DNA from: Pseudomonas farris
Lineage (GTDB): Bacteria; Pseudomonadota; Gammaproteobacteria; Pseudomonadales; Pseudomonadaceae
Direction: 5' to 3'
DNA: 64,000 nucleotides
Assembly (NCBI RefSeq): GCF_019145235.1
Contig: NZ_JAHSTV010000013.1
Location: 124,001 to 188,000 of the forward strand
The notes below the pieces were generated by a model, which ran no database searches, was not told the DNA's origin, and saw only the letters and a program-made list of their open reading frames with translations. Shown here in pieces: positions 17,317 through 25,720 of the stretch; within the stretch, counting starts at the first letter, position 1; each line of letters starts with the position of its first letter. A program made the translations under genes and the position numbers.

Positions 17317-17336
17317 TTGGTCAAAAAAATGATCAA
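17317..17336. promoter_or_regulatory. Possible operator in the repressor/cro spacer
   Basis: TTGGTCA AAAAAA TGATCAA is an imperfect inverted repeat (one mismatch per 7 bp arm) in the divergent spacer, overlapping the possible repressor starts. Further AT-rich repeats (GTTTATGTTTATTTGCG) lie at 17282-17300. It is a plausible operator; the assignment is positional only. Confidence 0.35.
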
Positions 17337-17706
17337 GTCAATGGTGGTGACTAAAAAAATGCTCATAGCGGATCGAGTGGGTGAACGCCTCAGGGAAGAG
17401 CGCGAGCGCTTGGGGTTAAATCAAACTGATTTTGGTGTACTTCTTGGGGTCAGTCGGGGCACGCAGAAAAACTACGAATTGGGAGCAAGTTCTCTCGACC
17501 TGCGATACGTGACGGCGCTTGAAGAGCGCGGTGTTGATGCGGCATACGTGCTCACCGGGCGGCGAGCGACTCCATTGGGTCAACTTTTTAGCGCTTCGGA
17601 AGAGGAGTTGATAAACCAGTTCAGAACCATCTCCGATGATGATCAAAAAGCGATTCGCCGCTTCCTTGAAGCCATGGCAGACGATGCGGCCCGCCATAGG
17701 CCTTAA
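17329..17706 (+). CDS. XRE-family phage repressor without peptidase domain
   Basis: A 125-residue protein with an N-terminal helix-turn-helix (LREERERLGLNQTDFGVLLGVSRGTQKNYELG) and a short helical C-terminus. It lacks the S24 (LexA-like) autocleavage domain of CI or PrtR repressors, so RecA cannot inactivate it by self-cleavage. Starts are possible at 17329 (ATG), 17341 and 17359. None has a strong ribosome-binding site, and GGTGGTGA before 17359 is the best. It is divergent from the Cro-like gene and is the likely lysogeny repressor. Confidence 0.8.
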   Translation: MIKSMVVTKKMLIADRVGERLREERERLGLNQTDFGVLLGVSRGTQKNYELGASSLDLRYVTALEERGVDAAYVLTGRRATPLGQLFSASEEELINQFRTISDDDQKAIRRFLEAMADDAARHRP

Positions 17707-17806
17707 CTTGCAACAAAGCACATGACTCATTGTCGCGTCCCCGTTTCAAAGCTGTTTGCCGCCCCGATAACGTCGATTCAGCAATGCACGTTATGGAGTA
17801 GTAAGC

Positions 17807-17992
17807 ATGTTGGATCGCAAGAAGAACGATCAAACTTCGTTTGATACCACTGAGTTCGACACAACCGAGCTCACCGATATTGAGCGTCGTTTGATCGATC
17901 TGTACCGCCGGCTAAGTCATGTGGAGCAGCAACAAGTCCGCCGAGTGGCCGAGATACTGGCAATCAACCCAAAAGAGCCGGTAAGGAGCTGA
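17807..17992 (+). CDS. Small hypothetical prophage protein
   Basis: A 61-residue acidic protein (MLDRKKNDQTSFDTTEFDTTELTD...) with a direct TTEFD/TTELT repeat and a C-terminal helix (ERRLIDLYRRLSHVEQQQVRRVAEIL). That helix resembles the C-terminus of small XRE-associated prophage proteins. GGAG stands 11 bases before the ATG. It follows the repressor in the same direction and may be co-transcribed with it. The function is unknown. Confidence 0.65.
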   Translation: MLDRKKNDQTSFDTTEFDTTELTDIERRLIDLYRRLSHVEQQQVRRVAEILAINPKEPVRS

Positions 17993-18047
17993 GCCCCATT
18001 TTTTGAATGATTCCGATCGCCGATGCTCCCGTGTCTGCGGTCGGACT

Positions 18048-18305
18048 CTACGCCATGGCCTGCGATCCCAACTGTTCGAACAGCTCCCGCTGTTTGGCCA
18101 TTGGCATGTCCCGCAGGCGATCGAAAAGCATCCTTTCGAATGACTGCGCCGACGGGCTCAACGTGTGTGAGAACGTCAGGTTTGCCACCCAGGTGTGCCC
18201 GCACTTTGCGTCCAGGCACTGGCAGTAAAGCTTCACAAAATCCATGGTCACTTCTTCCCGCGAAGCGATGCGGCCTTTGTGTCCGCATTTGCATACAACT
18301 CTCAT
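18048..18305 (-). CDS. ogr: Ogr/Delta-like zinc-finger late gene activator
   Basis: An 85-residue protein of the P2 Ogr/P4 Delta family. The four zinc ligands are in CKCG near the start and CLDAKCGHTW at about residues 28-37. In P2-type phages Ogr activates late promoters through the RNA polymerase alpha subunit. The ATG at 18305 follows GGGGAGGG. It lies downstream of the portal gene in the same direction, with a spacer of 75 bp. The presence of both Ogr and PrtN in one phage means two candidate late activators. Confidence 0.88.
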   Translation of the reverse strand: MRVVCKCGHKGRIASREEVTMDFVKLYCQCLDAKCGHTWVANLTFSHTLSPSAQSFERMLFDRLRDMPMAKQRELFEQLGSQAMA

Positions 18306-18380
18306 TGTGTCCCTCCCCAGGGGCAGCTGATCGCCACCATATTGCCACAATATGTAGTGGTATTCTCTCTGTTTGGCGCT

Positions 18381-19409
18381 TCATGTAGGGGTATCCACTG
18401 CTTCTGGTGCTGATCGCCAGCTGAATCGCCTATCCTCTCTGAGCGTGTCATTCAGCTGGTTGAACAGCTGGCAGATCGGCCGAATTTCGTTGCTGGTGTA
18501 CACCCGATCGATCTTCTCGATGTCGCCGAAGCCACCGGTGTTTTCCGGGATGATGCCGGCCAGCGCGGGGTTCATGCGCCAGGCGGCAATGACGTCGTTT
18601 CGCGTGATGTTTTTCACCTTCTCCAGTTCATCTTTGGCCTGGAAGTCACCCACGGGGATGATCTGGATCGCGTTTTCCTTGCCGTTTGGGATGTTGACGA
18701 ACATCGAGCGGAAGTTACCCACACCCTTACTGGCACTGATCTGTGCACGCAGCTCGTCCTCGTCTTCCTCAGTCAGGTCGGGGTCATTGGTGTAGAAGAT
18801 GTAGCCGGCGTGCGCTCCGTTGCTGTAGTACCGGCGGCGGAACAGCGTCGCGGCCTCGTTGAGCAGCAGCGCCTGCAGGCCGCCCAGGTAGTCCGGCACG
18901 CCGTAGATATTTTGTTCCACGTCGTAGTCCAGGACGTGTTCGATCTCGTCCTCTTCAAACTCCATTTCCTTGTTGTCGGGCAGCAGCATCACAAATCCGC
19001 CACCCACCTTTACCCGCATGTTGATCGCCGGCAGGTGCTGCAGCTCCAGCACCTGGCCAAAGGCATTTCTATGGCGAAGCAGATACGCTTCGCCGAACAC
19101 CATGTAGTCCAGGCCGGCCCGTCCCATGGTCTGCGTGCTGCAGCCGGCCGAGGCGATGAACTCACGCAGCAGCAGGTTGCGCTTGAACTTCGGAATGGCG
19201 CCGTGGTGCGCGTTGGCGCGCAGCAACTTGGCCAGCCCAACCCGGGACACCGGCGGCTTGTAGATCTTGCCGTCGTCGCTGGGAAACACTCCCACGTACT
19301 CGCCGATATTGCCGGACAGCACCTGCTCGGGTTCCCCGAATGTGAAGGAGCGCATCGGCTGTTGCGGTTGTTGGGCTACGTGAGGTTTTTTGCGTTTGCG
19401 GTTGGCCAT
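18381..19409 (-). CDS. Phage portal protein (P2 gpQ family)
   Basis: A 342-residue portal protein: FTFGEPEQVL near the start, then LLRANAHHGAIPKFKRN and DYMVFGEAYLLRHRN, typical of the PBSX/P2 portal family. It forms the dodecameric DNA entry vertex of the capsid. In P2-type phages Q lies opposite to O and next to P, but here both portal and terminase run leftward. The open frame of the terminase runs 248 bases into it. Confidence 0.93.
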   Translation of the reverse strand: MANRKRKKPHVAQQPQQPMRSFTFGEPEQVLSGNIGEYVGVFPSDDGKIYKPPVSRVGLAKLLRANAHHGAIPKFKRNLLLREFIASAGCSTQTMGRAGLDYMVFGEAYLLRHRNAFGQVLELQHLPAINMRVKVGGGFVMLLPDNKEMEFEEDEIEHVLDYDVEQNIYGVPDYLGGLQALLLNEAATLFRRRYYSNGAHAGYIFYTNDPDLTEEDEDELRAQISASKGVGNFRSMFVNIPNGKENAIQIIPVGDFQAKDELEKVKNITRNDVIAAWRMNPALAGIIPENTGGFGDIEKIDRVYTSNEIRPICQLFNQLNDTLREDRRFSWRSAPEAVDTPT

Positions 19410-21204
19410 GGCTGCTGTGGTTACTCGTGACGTAGCGGCTGCGGCGCCGCTTGTTGGTATTCAAAGGTTCGTTGGACAGAGCGTGCATCACCGCCCAGGC
19501 GATGTCGGCGTGACCGGTGGCCTCAGTGCGCGAAGCGCTGTAAGTGATCTGGCCGCTGTTGGTGGATCCGCGCTTGATGGTCAGGAAGGCCTGGGCGATG
19601 TCGGTCCAGCCGGCGTCCCACTCGATGCGACTGCCTTGGATCGTGTCCTGGGCCTTGAGTACCAGGGCGTTTTTCGCTTCAAGGCTGTAGTGAATCGGCG
19701 TCGCCTTGGCGTAGAAGTCGCGCACCAGGTCGAACACGCCGTAGCCCACGCCGGTAACGTCGATGCCGATATGCTGGACGTTGAAGCGCTCGGTCAGCTT
19801 CTTGACCTGGGCGGCTTGGTAGGTGAACGAATGGCCCCGCCAGCTGTGCTTCTCCAGGATCCGGAACTTCGCCCCGGGTTCGAGCGGCGGAGCAATGACT
19901 ACGCAGGTGGCGTCGTCGCGGGTGCGGCTCGGGTCGTAGCCGAGCCAGACCGGACTGTTGCCGAACGGACGATCCAGATCCGGGTTGTAGTCCTCCCACA
20001 ACGACAGATCCGAGTAGCAGCGCTCAAGATCCTTGAGGCTGAAAGCGCTTTGCGTGCTGTCGATGAACTTGCAGTAAAACAACTGCTGGAACTTGTCCTC
20101 GTCGTACTCCAGCTGCAGTTGCTCGAGGTCGAACAGATCGCAGCCCCCGGCGATAGCATCGTCCAGGGTGATTGTCTTGCGCCACTGGCCGTCCGGGCAC
20201 AGCGCGCCCTGCGTATAGGCCGATTCGCTGGGCCATACGCCGCCGGCCTTTTTGCCGCGCTTGCTGTTGCGGAACTCTTCGCCCGACCAGAACGGGTACG
20301 CCTGGTGCGACACCGCGCTGGGCGTCGAGAAATAGGTTTTACGCCATTTCTTGTGGGTGCCCATGGCGCTGGCCACGGTGCTCAATTTCTCGAAGTCGCG
20401 GATCCAGAAATATTCGTCCACGTAGACGTGGCCGTGGTAGCCCTGGGCGGTGCTGCTATTGGTGCTGAGGAAGCGCAGTTCGGCGCCGTTGCTGAGGGTG
20501 ATGGGGTTGCCGGTCAGCTCGATGCCAAACCACTGCTGGGCGAACTGGATGATGTAGCTACGGAAAATTTCCGACTGCGATCGGCTGGCGGACAGGAACA
20601 CCTGGTTGTCACCGCTTAGCACGGCATCCATGAATGCTTCGCCGGCGAAGTAGTAGGTCAGGCCGACCTGACGGCTTTTGAGGATGTTCCGAACTCGGCG
20701 CGTCAGCGGGTTCTGTTTCGCCTCGAACAGCTCTTTCTGGTAGCCGTACATCTTGGAGATGAACTTATCCAGGAAGTCCACTTCGGTCAGGCCGCTGATG
20801 TCGTTCTTGGCCTTCTTTTCGCGCTTCTTGCCGCCGCCATCGCCCCGATCGCGGCGCTGGCCAGAGGGGCGTTCCCGGGGCTCGTCCGGACTTTCGGACG
20901 GCGCCCCCGGCGCGGGCTTCGCCGACTGCTTAATCAGGCGTTCACGCAGGGTGGTCAGGCGCTCCAATTCGTCGAGTTCGCCCTTGGTCAGCGTGTCGAC
21001 TTTCTCCAGGATCAGGGTGATTCGCCGGCTGATGGCGGTCAGCGGTTCCTCGTCCGTCAGCATCTCGTCCCAGCATCCTTGGCGGATCCAGTAGTAGACG
21101 ATGCGGATGTTGGGCAGCTTCAAATGCGCCTGGATTTCCTTCACCGAACAACGGCGCAGGTAGAGGCGTTTTGCGGCTTCTTTGACTTCGGTCGGGTAGT
21201 TCAT
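19162..21204 (-). CDS. Terminase large subunit (P2 gpP family), with out-of-frame 3' extension
   Basis: An ATP-driven DNA packaging motor. The N-terminal region holds the HTH-like VKEIQAHLKLP, followed by an ATPase domain (KSRQVGLTYYFAGEAF, Walker B-type VYVDEYFWI) and a nuclease domain (GYDPSRTRDDA, DITGVGYG). From the ATG at 21204 the frame gives 680 residues, while P2 gpP has about 590. The last ~85 residues (after about NKRRRSRYVTSN) are read over the portal gene in another frame and are Arg/Ala-rich. An out-of-frame TAA at 19421-19423, just before the portal start, would give about 594 residues. So a one-base indel near the end is likely, or the overlap is real. Confidence 0.85.
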   Translation of the reverse strand: MNYPTEVKEAAKRLYLRRCSVKEIQAHLKLPNIRIVYYWIRQGCWDEMLTDEEPLTAISRRITLILEKVDTLTKGELDELERLTTLRERLIKQSAKPAPGAPSESPDEPRERPSGQRRDRGDGGGKKREKKAKNDISGLTEVDFLDKFISKMYGYQKELFEAKQNPLTRRVRNILKSRQVGLTYYFAGEAFMDAVLSGDNQVFLSASRSQSEIFRSYIIQFAQQWFGIELTGNPITLSNGAELRFLSTNSSTAQGYHGHVYVDEYFWIRDFEKLSTVASAMGTHKKWRKTYFSTPSAVSHQAYPFWSGEEFRNSKRGKKAGGVWPSESAYTQGALCPDGQWRKTITLDDAIAGGCDLFDLEQLQLEYDEDKFQQLFYCKFIDSTQSAFSLKDLERCYSDLSLWEDYNPDLDRPFGNSPVWLGYDPSRTRDDATCVVIAPPLEPGAKFRILEKHSWRGHSFTYQAAQVKKLTERFNVQHIGIDVTGVGYGVFDLVRDFYAKATPIHYSLEAKNALVLKAQDTIQGSRIEWDAGWTDIAQAFLTIKRGSTNSGQITYSASRTEATGHADIAWAVMHALSNEPLNTNKRRRSRYVTSNHSSHGQPQTQKTSRSPTTATADALLHIRGTRAGAVRQYRRVRGSVSQRRRQDLQAAGVPGWAGQVAARQRAPRRHSEVQAQPAAA

Positions 21205-21366
21205 GGGCCGCAGTCTATGCGGCGAAAACGCCGGAAACGCGGGGTTAAATTCCGTGATCCGCCTATATCGCGGATATAGGAGAAACACGAATTTGAACCG
21301 TTTGTTTGAGGGCAAACGGCTCCCTATCGTAGCGGCTCATTCAACGATTGAGCGCAGTTACCACCC

Positions 21367-22293
21367 ATGCCCCGTTCCCTTGTCTCCTACTGGAAACGTG
21401 TTGCCACCAGCGGCCCGACCGTCGATGGCCGCGAGATCCTTCCCCAGGAACTGCGCGATATCGCCGAGACGTATAACCCGGCGTTGTACACGGCCGTTAT
21501 CTGGTGCGAACACGAACGCTGGTTCGGTTCTTTCGGGACTGTATTCGCGGTGCGCCTCATTGAGGACGCCGAGGATCTGGAGCCTGGCCAAGTCGCGCTT
21601 GAAGCGCAGCTGAAACCCAACGACAAGTTGCTGCGCCTGAATGACGCCGGTGAAAAGGTCTTCACCAGCATTGAAATTCGCCCGAATTTCCGTGGCCGTG
21701 GCAAAGCCTACATGACCGGTATCGCGGTCACTGACGAGCCCGCCAGCGTGGGTACTCAGGAACTCTATTTTTCCAGCCGGACCAGTCGGGACGCTTACTA
21801 CGCCGCTTCTGTCGAGCTGGGCTCCTTCCGCGAAAACGAGCCCAAGGGTGAGCTGGGCAAGCTCACCGCGTTGCTCACTGGCTTGTTCAAGCGTTTCAGC
21901 GCTGAAGACAGCTCTACCGAAACCTCCCCGCAAACCCCAACCGAGAGCAAACCCCCAATGGATGAAGCTACCGCAACGGCTTTGAAAGCCCTGCTGGCGC
22001 AGCTGCTGGTTGTCGCTGCCGGCATTCAGGCCGTGATCGAGCCTGCAGCCGAAGAAGCACCAGAACCCGATCAAGCCCCGATCGATGACGTGAGCGCGGC
22101 AGTGGACGAAATCGTCGCCACTGCAGAAGAAGAGCGCGAGTTTGCACGCAAGGGTGGCGGCTCCAACAAAGCCGTATTGGCTGCACTGTCGAACCTGCAA
22201 AAGCAGTTCACCGCACTGCAGAACACCACCACTGGCCGTCAACTGCCGCGCACCACTGGCGCAGCTGACAAAGCCAAAGCGCGGGTGCTCTGA
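21367..22293 (+). CDS. Capsid scaffolding protease (P2 gpO family)
   Basis: A 308-residue protein. The N-terminal protease part has the gpO motif ALYTAVIWCEHERW with the catalytic His, and the SVGTQELYFS segment. The second half is a charged helical scaffold with a Glu/Pro/Ala-rich stretch (EPAAEEAPEPDQAP). It assembles the procapsid and cleaves itself and the capsid protein. It is divergent from the terminase gene with a 160 bp spacer, the usual P2 late promoter pair. Confidence 0.9.
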   Translation: MPRSLVSYWKRVATSGPTVDGREILPQELRDIAETYNPALYTAVIWCEHERWFGSFGTVFAVRLIEDAEDLEPGQVALEAQLKPNDKLLRLNDAGEKVFTSIEIRPNFRGRGKAYMTGIAVTDEPASVGTQELYFSSRTSRDAYYAASVELGSFRENEPKGELGKLTALLTGLFKRFSAEDSSTETSPQTPTESKPPMDEATATALKALLAQLLVVAAGIQAVIEPAAEEAPEPDQAPIDDVSAAVDEIVATAEEEREFARKGGGSNKAVLAALSNLQKQFTALQNTTTGRQLPRTTGAADKAKARVL

Positions 22294-22294
22294 C

Positions 22295-23311
22295 ATGGCC
22301 AATCTGAGCGCCTACGGCGCGAAAATGTTTGCACAACTGCAGCTCGACATCGCCGAAACCTATGGTGTTGAGTTGGCCAGCAAGCAGTTCAGCGTAGATC
22401 CGACGATCGCCCAGGAACTGAACGACGCGATTACCGCCAAGTCGGATTTCCTGCAGCGCATCAACGTCATTCCGGTGACCGAGATCAAAGGTCAAAAGGT
22501 GTTTATCGGTGTTTCTGGCCCGGTCACCGGCCGCACCAACACCAAGACCACCGACCGCGAAGCCAAAGACGTATCGGCGCTGGATCAGACCACCTACGAA
22601 CTCTCCTCGACCGAATCCGACGTGGGCCTGCCGTACGCGAAAATCGACGCCTGGGCCAAGTTCCCGGACTTCCATCAGCGCTATTCCGCTGCGGTGCAGA
22701 AACAGATCGCCCTGGACCGCATCATGGTCGGCTTTCATGGCACCCACGCCGCCCCGCAGACCGATATTGCCGCTTTCCCGATGTTGCAGGACGTGAACAA
22801 GGGCTGGCTGCAGCAGGCGCGTGAGCAGATCCCGGCCCAGGTGTTGAAGGAAGGCAAGACCGCCGGCAAGGTAGTCCTGGGCGTGGATGGCGACTACGCC
22901 AACCTTGATGCCCTGGTGCATGACACCAAGCAGATGGTGGACGAACGCCTGCGTGATGGCGGCGACCTGATCGCCATTATTGGTACTGACCTACTGGCGG
23001 CCGACAAGGCAAAGCTGTACGCCAAGCAAGGCGACGTGCCGACCGAAAAAGAGCGCATTGAAGAAGCCCAGGTGATCGCCACCTACGGCGGCCTGCCGAG
23101 CTTCAGCGTGCCGTTCTTCCCAGTCAACGCCGTGGTGGTCACCAGCTGGGACAACCTGTCGATCTACTTCCAGGATTCGAGCTGGCGCAAGCAGACCGTG
23201 GAGAACTCCAAGCGCTCCCGCGTCGAGGATTACAACAGCCGCAATGAGGGCTACGTGATCGAGCAGCTGGAGAAGTTCGCGATGACCGAGAATGTGGAGC
23301 TGGTGAAGTGA
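22295..23311 (+). CDS. Major capsid protein (P2 gpN family)
   Basis: A 338-residue HK97-fold capsid protein of the P2 type (MANLSAYGAKMFAQLQLDIAETYGVELASK, then TGRTNTK, RIMVGFHGTHAA, VENSKRSRVEDYNSRNEGYVIE). The start is 1 base after the scaffold stop. A GTG start of the next gene overlaps its stop. The ATG at 22295 is chosen over an upstream extension because it opens the conserved family start. Confidence 0.95.
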   Translation: MANLSAYGAKMFAQLQLDIAETYGVELASKQFSVDPTIAQELNDAITAKSDFLQRINVIPVTEIKGQKVFIGVSGPVTGRTNTKTTDREAKDVSALDQTTYELSSTESDVGLPYAKIDAWAKFPDFHQRYSAAVQKQIALDRIMVGFHGTHAAPQTDIAAFPMLQDVNKGWLQQAREQIPAQVLKEGKTAGKVVLGVDGDYANLDALVHDTKQMVDERLRDGGDLIAIIGTDLLAADKAKLYAKQGDVPTEKERIEEAQVIATYGGLPSFSVPFFPVNAVVVTSWDNLSIYFQDSSWRKQTVENSKRSRVEDYNSRNEGYVIEQLEKFAMTENVELVK

Positions 23312-24030
23312 GCCTGGCCCTTGCGCACAAGCGCCGCATGCTCGCCTCCGGGGGCGCAGCCTTAGCCGCTGCTGCAGCGGCACCGCTGGCGTACTCGCCG
23401 GCGGAAGCCCTGAGCAGCCCGGCCAACGCCCGCAAACACCTGCTGCTGATGGAAGCGTCCCTGGATCAGGATCTGGAGCGCCTGAGCGCGCTCAAGAACC
23501 TGGCCAGCAAGCAATCGCTCAAGCGCGAGGAACTGCTGCCCAAGTACCAGGACTTTATCCAGCGCTACATGGAATCGGGCCTGGTGATGCCGAACCGTGT
23601 CCTGGTGCAGGTGATGGTCTGGCTGTTCGACACCGAGCAGTTCGAAGACGGGCTGGAGCTGGCCGACTTCGCGATCGAGCAGGGCCAGGAAATGCCGGAG
23701 CGCTTCAAGCGCCGCGACGTGCAGACCTTCGTCGCGGACGCCGTGATCGAGTGGGCTTACGCCGAGTACAACGCCCAGCGCAGTCCGGAGCCGTACCTGT
23801 CCGACCTGCTGCCGCGTGTCGATGATGAATGGGAGCTGACTGAACAGATCCCGTCCAAGTACCACAAGCTGATCGGCATGCGCGCCATGGAGGCCGAACA
23901 GTGGGAAACCGCGCTCAAGCATCTTGAGCGCTCCACTGAGTTGTACTCGAAGGCCGGCAACGAGACCCGCATCCAGAAGTGCCGCAAGGCACTGGCCAAA
24001 CAAGTAACTGCCACCACCGGCGCCGAATAA
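23308..24030 (+). CDS. Terminase small subunit (P2 gpM family)
   Basis: A 240-residue terminase endonuclease subunit. It starts with GTG overlapping the capsid stop. LALAHKRRMLAS, then the core LPKYQDFIQRYMESGLVMPNRVLVQVMVWLFD and the TPR-like C-terminal part (WETALKHLERSTELYSKAG) match gpM. It recognises cos DNA with the large subunit. A 98 bp untranslated gap with a C-rich stretch follows. Confidence 0.92.
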   Translation: MSLALAHKRRMLASGGAALAAAAAAPLAYSPAEALSSPANARKHLLLMEASLDQDLERLSALKNLASKQSLKREELLPKYQDFIQRYMESGLVMPNRVLVQVMVWLFDTEQFEDGLELADFAIEQGQEMPERFKRRDVQTFVADAVIEWAYAEYNAQRSPEPYLSDLLPRVDDEWELTEQIPSKYHKLIGMRAMEAEQWETALKHLERSTELYSKAGNETRIQKCRKALAKQVTATTGAE

Positions 24031-24128
24031 CCGACTACCCCCCCAGCGGGGAACTGTGGACGTGTGTCTGCCATTTATGGCCAGCCCCACGAAAAACAGT
24101 CTCCCCGCCCTAATTTGAGCGGCCAGCA

Positions 24129-24590
24129 ATGAGCTTTTCAGGCAAACCCACCACCTTTGTGGAACAGACGCTCGAGAACGACGGCTTCTGGCCGAACCTC
24201 TCCGTGTCCGAGTTCCAGAAGGGTTACCGCCTGCCGGCGGAATTCCTGGGCGAGCTGCTGACCGACGCACTGAGCATCGCGATGGCCGAGGTCAACGTCG
24301 ACCTGGCCAAACTCAAAGCCCGATGGCAAACCGTGGGCATCACCAACGTCGAGTCTGCGGATTCCACGCTGCTGCCTGAGCGTGCCTTGAAGGCCAAGTT
24401 ATACAAACGCGCTGTGTACTGCCGCGCCAAGGCCAGCGCGCTGCAGCAGTTTCCAACCGTGACCCGTCGCGAGAGTGCCGAGAACACTGGCAAGGAAGCG
24501 CCGGAGCGTGAAGACACATTTCTGGCTTTCAGTCAGCAGGCCGTGCGCGCCCTGCAGGGCCGTGGCCGCATTACGGCGGTGCTGCTATGA
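24129..24590 (+). CDS. Head completion/stabilisation protein (P2 gpL family)
   Basis: A 153-residue protein (MSFSGKPTTFVEQTLENDGFWPNLSVSEFQKGYRLP...), typical of gpL: the segment NDGFWPNLSVSEFQ and the ending HxL-like RGRGRITAVLL. It completes the DNA-filled head. The stop overlaps the next ATG (ATGA). Confidence 0.9.
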   Translation: MSFSGKPTTFVEQTLENDGFWPNLSVSEFQKGYRLPAEFLGELLTDALSIAMAEVNVDLAKLKARWQTVGITNVESADSTLLPERALKAKLYKRAVYCRAKASALQQFPTVTRRESAENTGKEAPEREDTFLAFSQQAVRALQGRGRITAVLL

Positions 24591-25039
24591 CCAAGCTGCA
24601 GAAACTGACCGCCTACCTGCTGGAACGCCGCCTGGTCGAGCCTGAACAGCTCGACAGCTGGACCGAGCAAGTGACGCTCAACCTGGTCTGGAAGCCCGAC
24701 GTGGACGGCATGCACCTGGGCGACATGCGCTATCGCGCTGCAATTGTCCTGGAGCGCTTCGCCGACCATCCGGCACGGTTGATGGCCCTGATCGGCAGCT
24801 GGCTGGAAACCTACGATCCAGAGCGCGATCGGCACGAATTGCCGGCGGCGCAGTTCGCCGTCGAGCCGCTGGACAATGATCTGTTCGACGTGGAAATCAC
24901 GTTGGAATTCGTCGAGCCGCAATACCTGGCCGAAGACCCGGCCGGCGAGATCCAGGCCTTTGGCAAGACCTGGGCATTTGTGCCGTTTGACCTGTGGGTC
25001 GCTGAGCGCGGCGAGGTGGCTACCCATGGCGGGGCGTAG
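24587..25039 (+). CDS. Tail completion protein (P2 gpR family)
   Basis: A 150-residue protein (MTKLQKLTAYLLERRLVEPEQLDSW...), with the gpR pattern FADHPARLMALIGSWLETYDP and a C-terminal FDLWVAERGE. It is needed for tail termination and joining. Translation is coupled to gpL upstream and gpS downstream by overlaps. Confidence 0.88.
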   Translation: MTKLQKLTAYLLERRLVEPEQLDSWTEQVTLNLVWKPDVDGMHLGDMRYRAAIVLERFADHPARLMALIGSWLETYDPERDRHELPAAQFAVEPLDNDLFDVEITLEFVEPQYLAEDPAGEIQAFGKTWAFVPFDLWVAERGEVATHGGA

Positions 25040-25709
25040 CACCTTCGAACTCGATGCACGCGGTTACCTGGGCGTGCGTGAGCAACTGGCACTGCTCAGC
25101 CTGCCGCCACAACTGCGCCGGCGCCTACTGAACAACGTGACCAAGCGTGTACGGACCATGAGCCGCAAGCGCGTGCGCGATCAGCAGAACCTGGACGGCT
25201 CGCCGTTCGAGGCGCGCAAGGGGTCGGCCAAGGGCAAAAAGAAGATGGAAGCCGGTCTGGCCAAGCTGATGGTGGTGACCCGCGTCAGCGCCGACGAAGC
25301 CGAACTGGGCTGGAAAAACGCGCTGACCCGCTGGGTCGCCGCGCAGCAGCACCACGGCGTCAGCGAACGCCGTACCGCCGCGCAGATGCGCCACTGGAAC
25401 AAAACACCACCCGGTCTGGCCGCCACCGACAAGCAGGCCAAGCGCCTGCGCCGGTTGGGCTTTCGTGTGCGCCAGGCGGGCAAAAAGACGCTGACCCGGC
25501 CGTCAGTGGCGTGGATTCAAGAGCATGTGAACTACGCCAAGGCGGGGCTGCTGATCCGCATTCTGGACGACGAGCGAAGCGAGTCCACTGGCGCACAAAG
25601 CTGGGAAATCACGCTCCCGAAACGCCAGTTCATCGGCGTCAACACCGACCGCGACACCAGCTTGCTGGTTAACCAGGTGTTGCAACAAATCCTACATTCA
25701 CCCCGCTAA
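25026..25709 (+). CDS. Virion morphogenesis protein (P2 gpS family)
   Basis: A 227-residue tail completion protein with a basic N-terminal half (VRTMSRKRVRDQQNLDGSPFEARKGS) and the phage virion morphogenesis signature KRQFIGV. The start at 25026 lies inside the gpR frame (14 bp overlap); the frame is open further upstream, but no similarity is seen there. It ends 11 bases before the sheath start. Confidence 0.88.
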   Translation: MAGRSTFELDARGYLGVREQLALLSLPPQLRRRLLNNVTKRVRTMSRKRVRDQQNLDGSPFEARKGSAKGKKKMEAGLAKLMVVTRVSADEAELGWKNALTRWVAAQQHHGVSERRTAAQMRHWNKTPPGLAATDKQAKRLRRLGFRVRQAGKKTLTRPSVAWIQEHVNYAKAGLLIRILDDERSESTGAQSWEITLPKRQFIGVNTDRDTSLLVNQVLQQILHSPR

Positions 25710-25720
25710 CGAGGCACTGC

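Noticed and set aside
17707..18380. Cos site expected near the portal gene in P2-type phages
   Set aside because: No clear match to the P2 cos core could be read. A C/G-rich stretch near 17735-17770 is only vaguely similar, so nothing was called.
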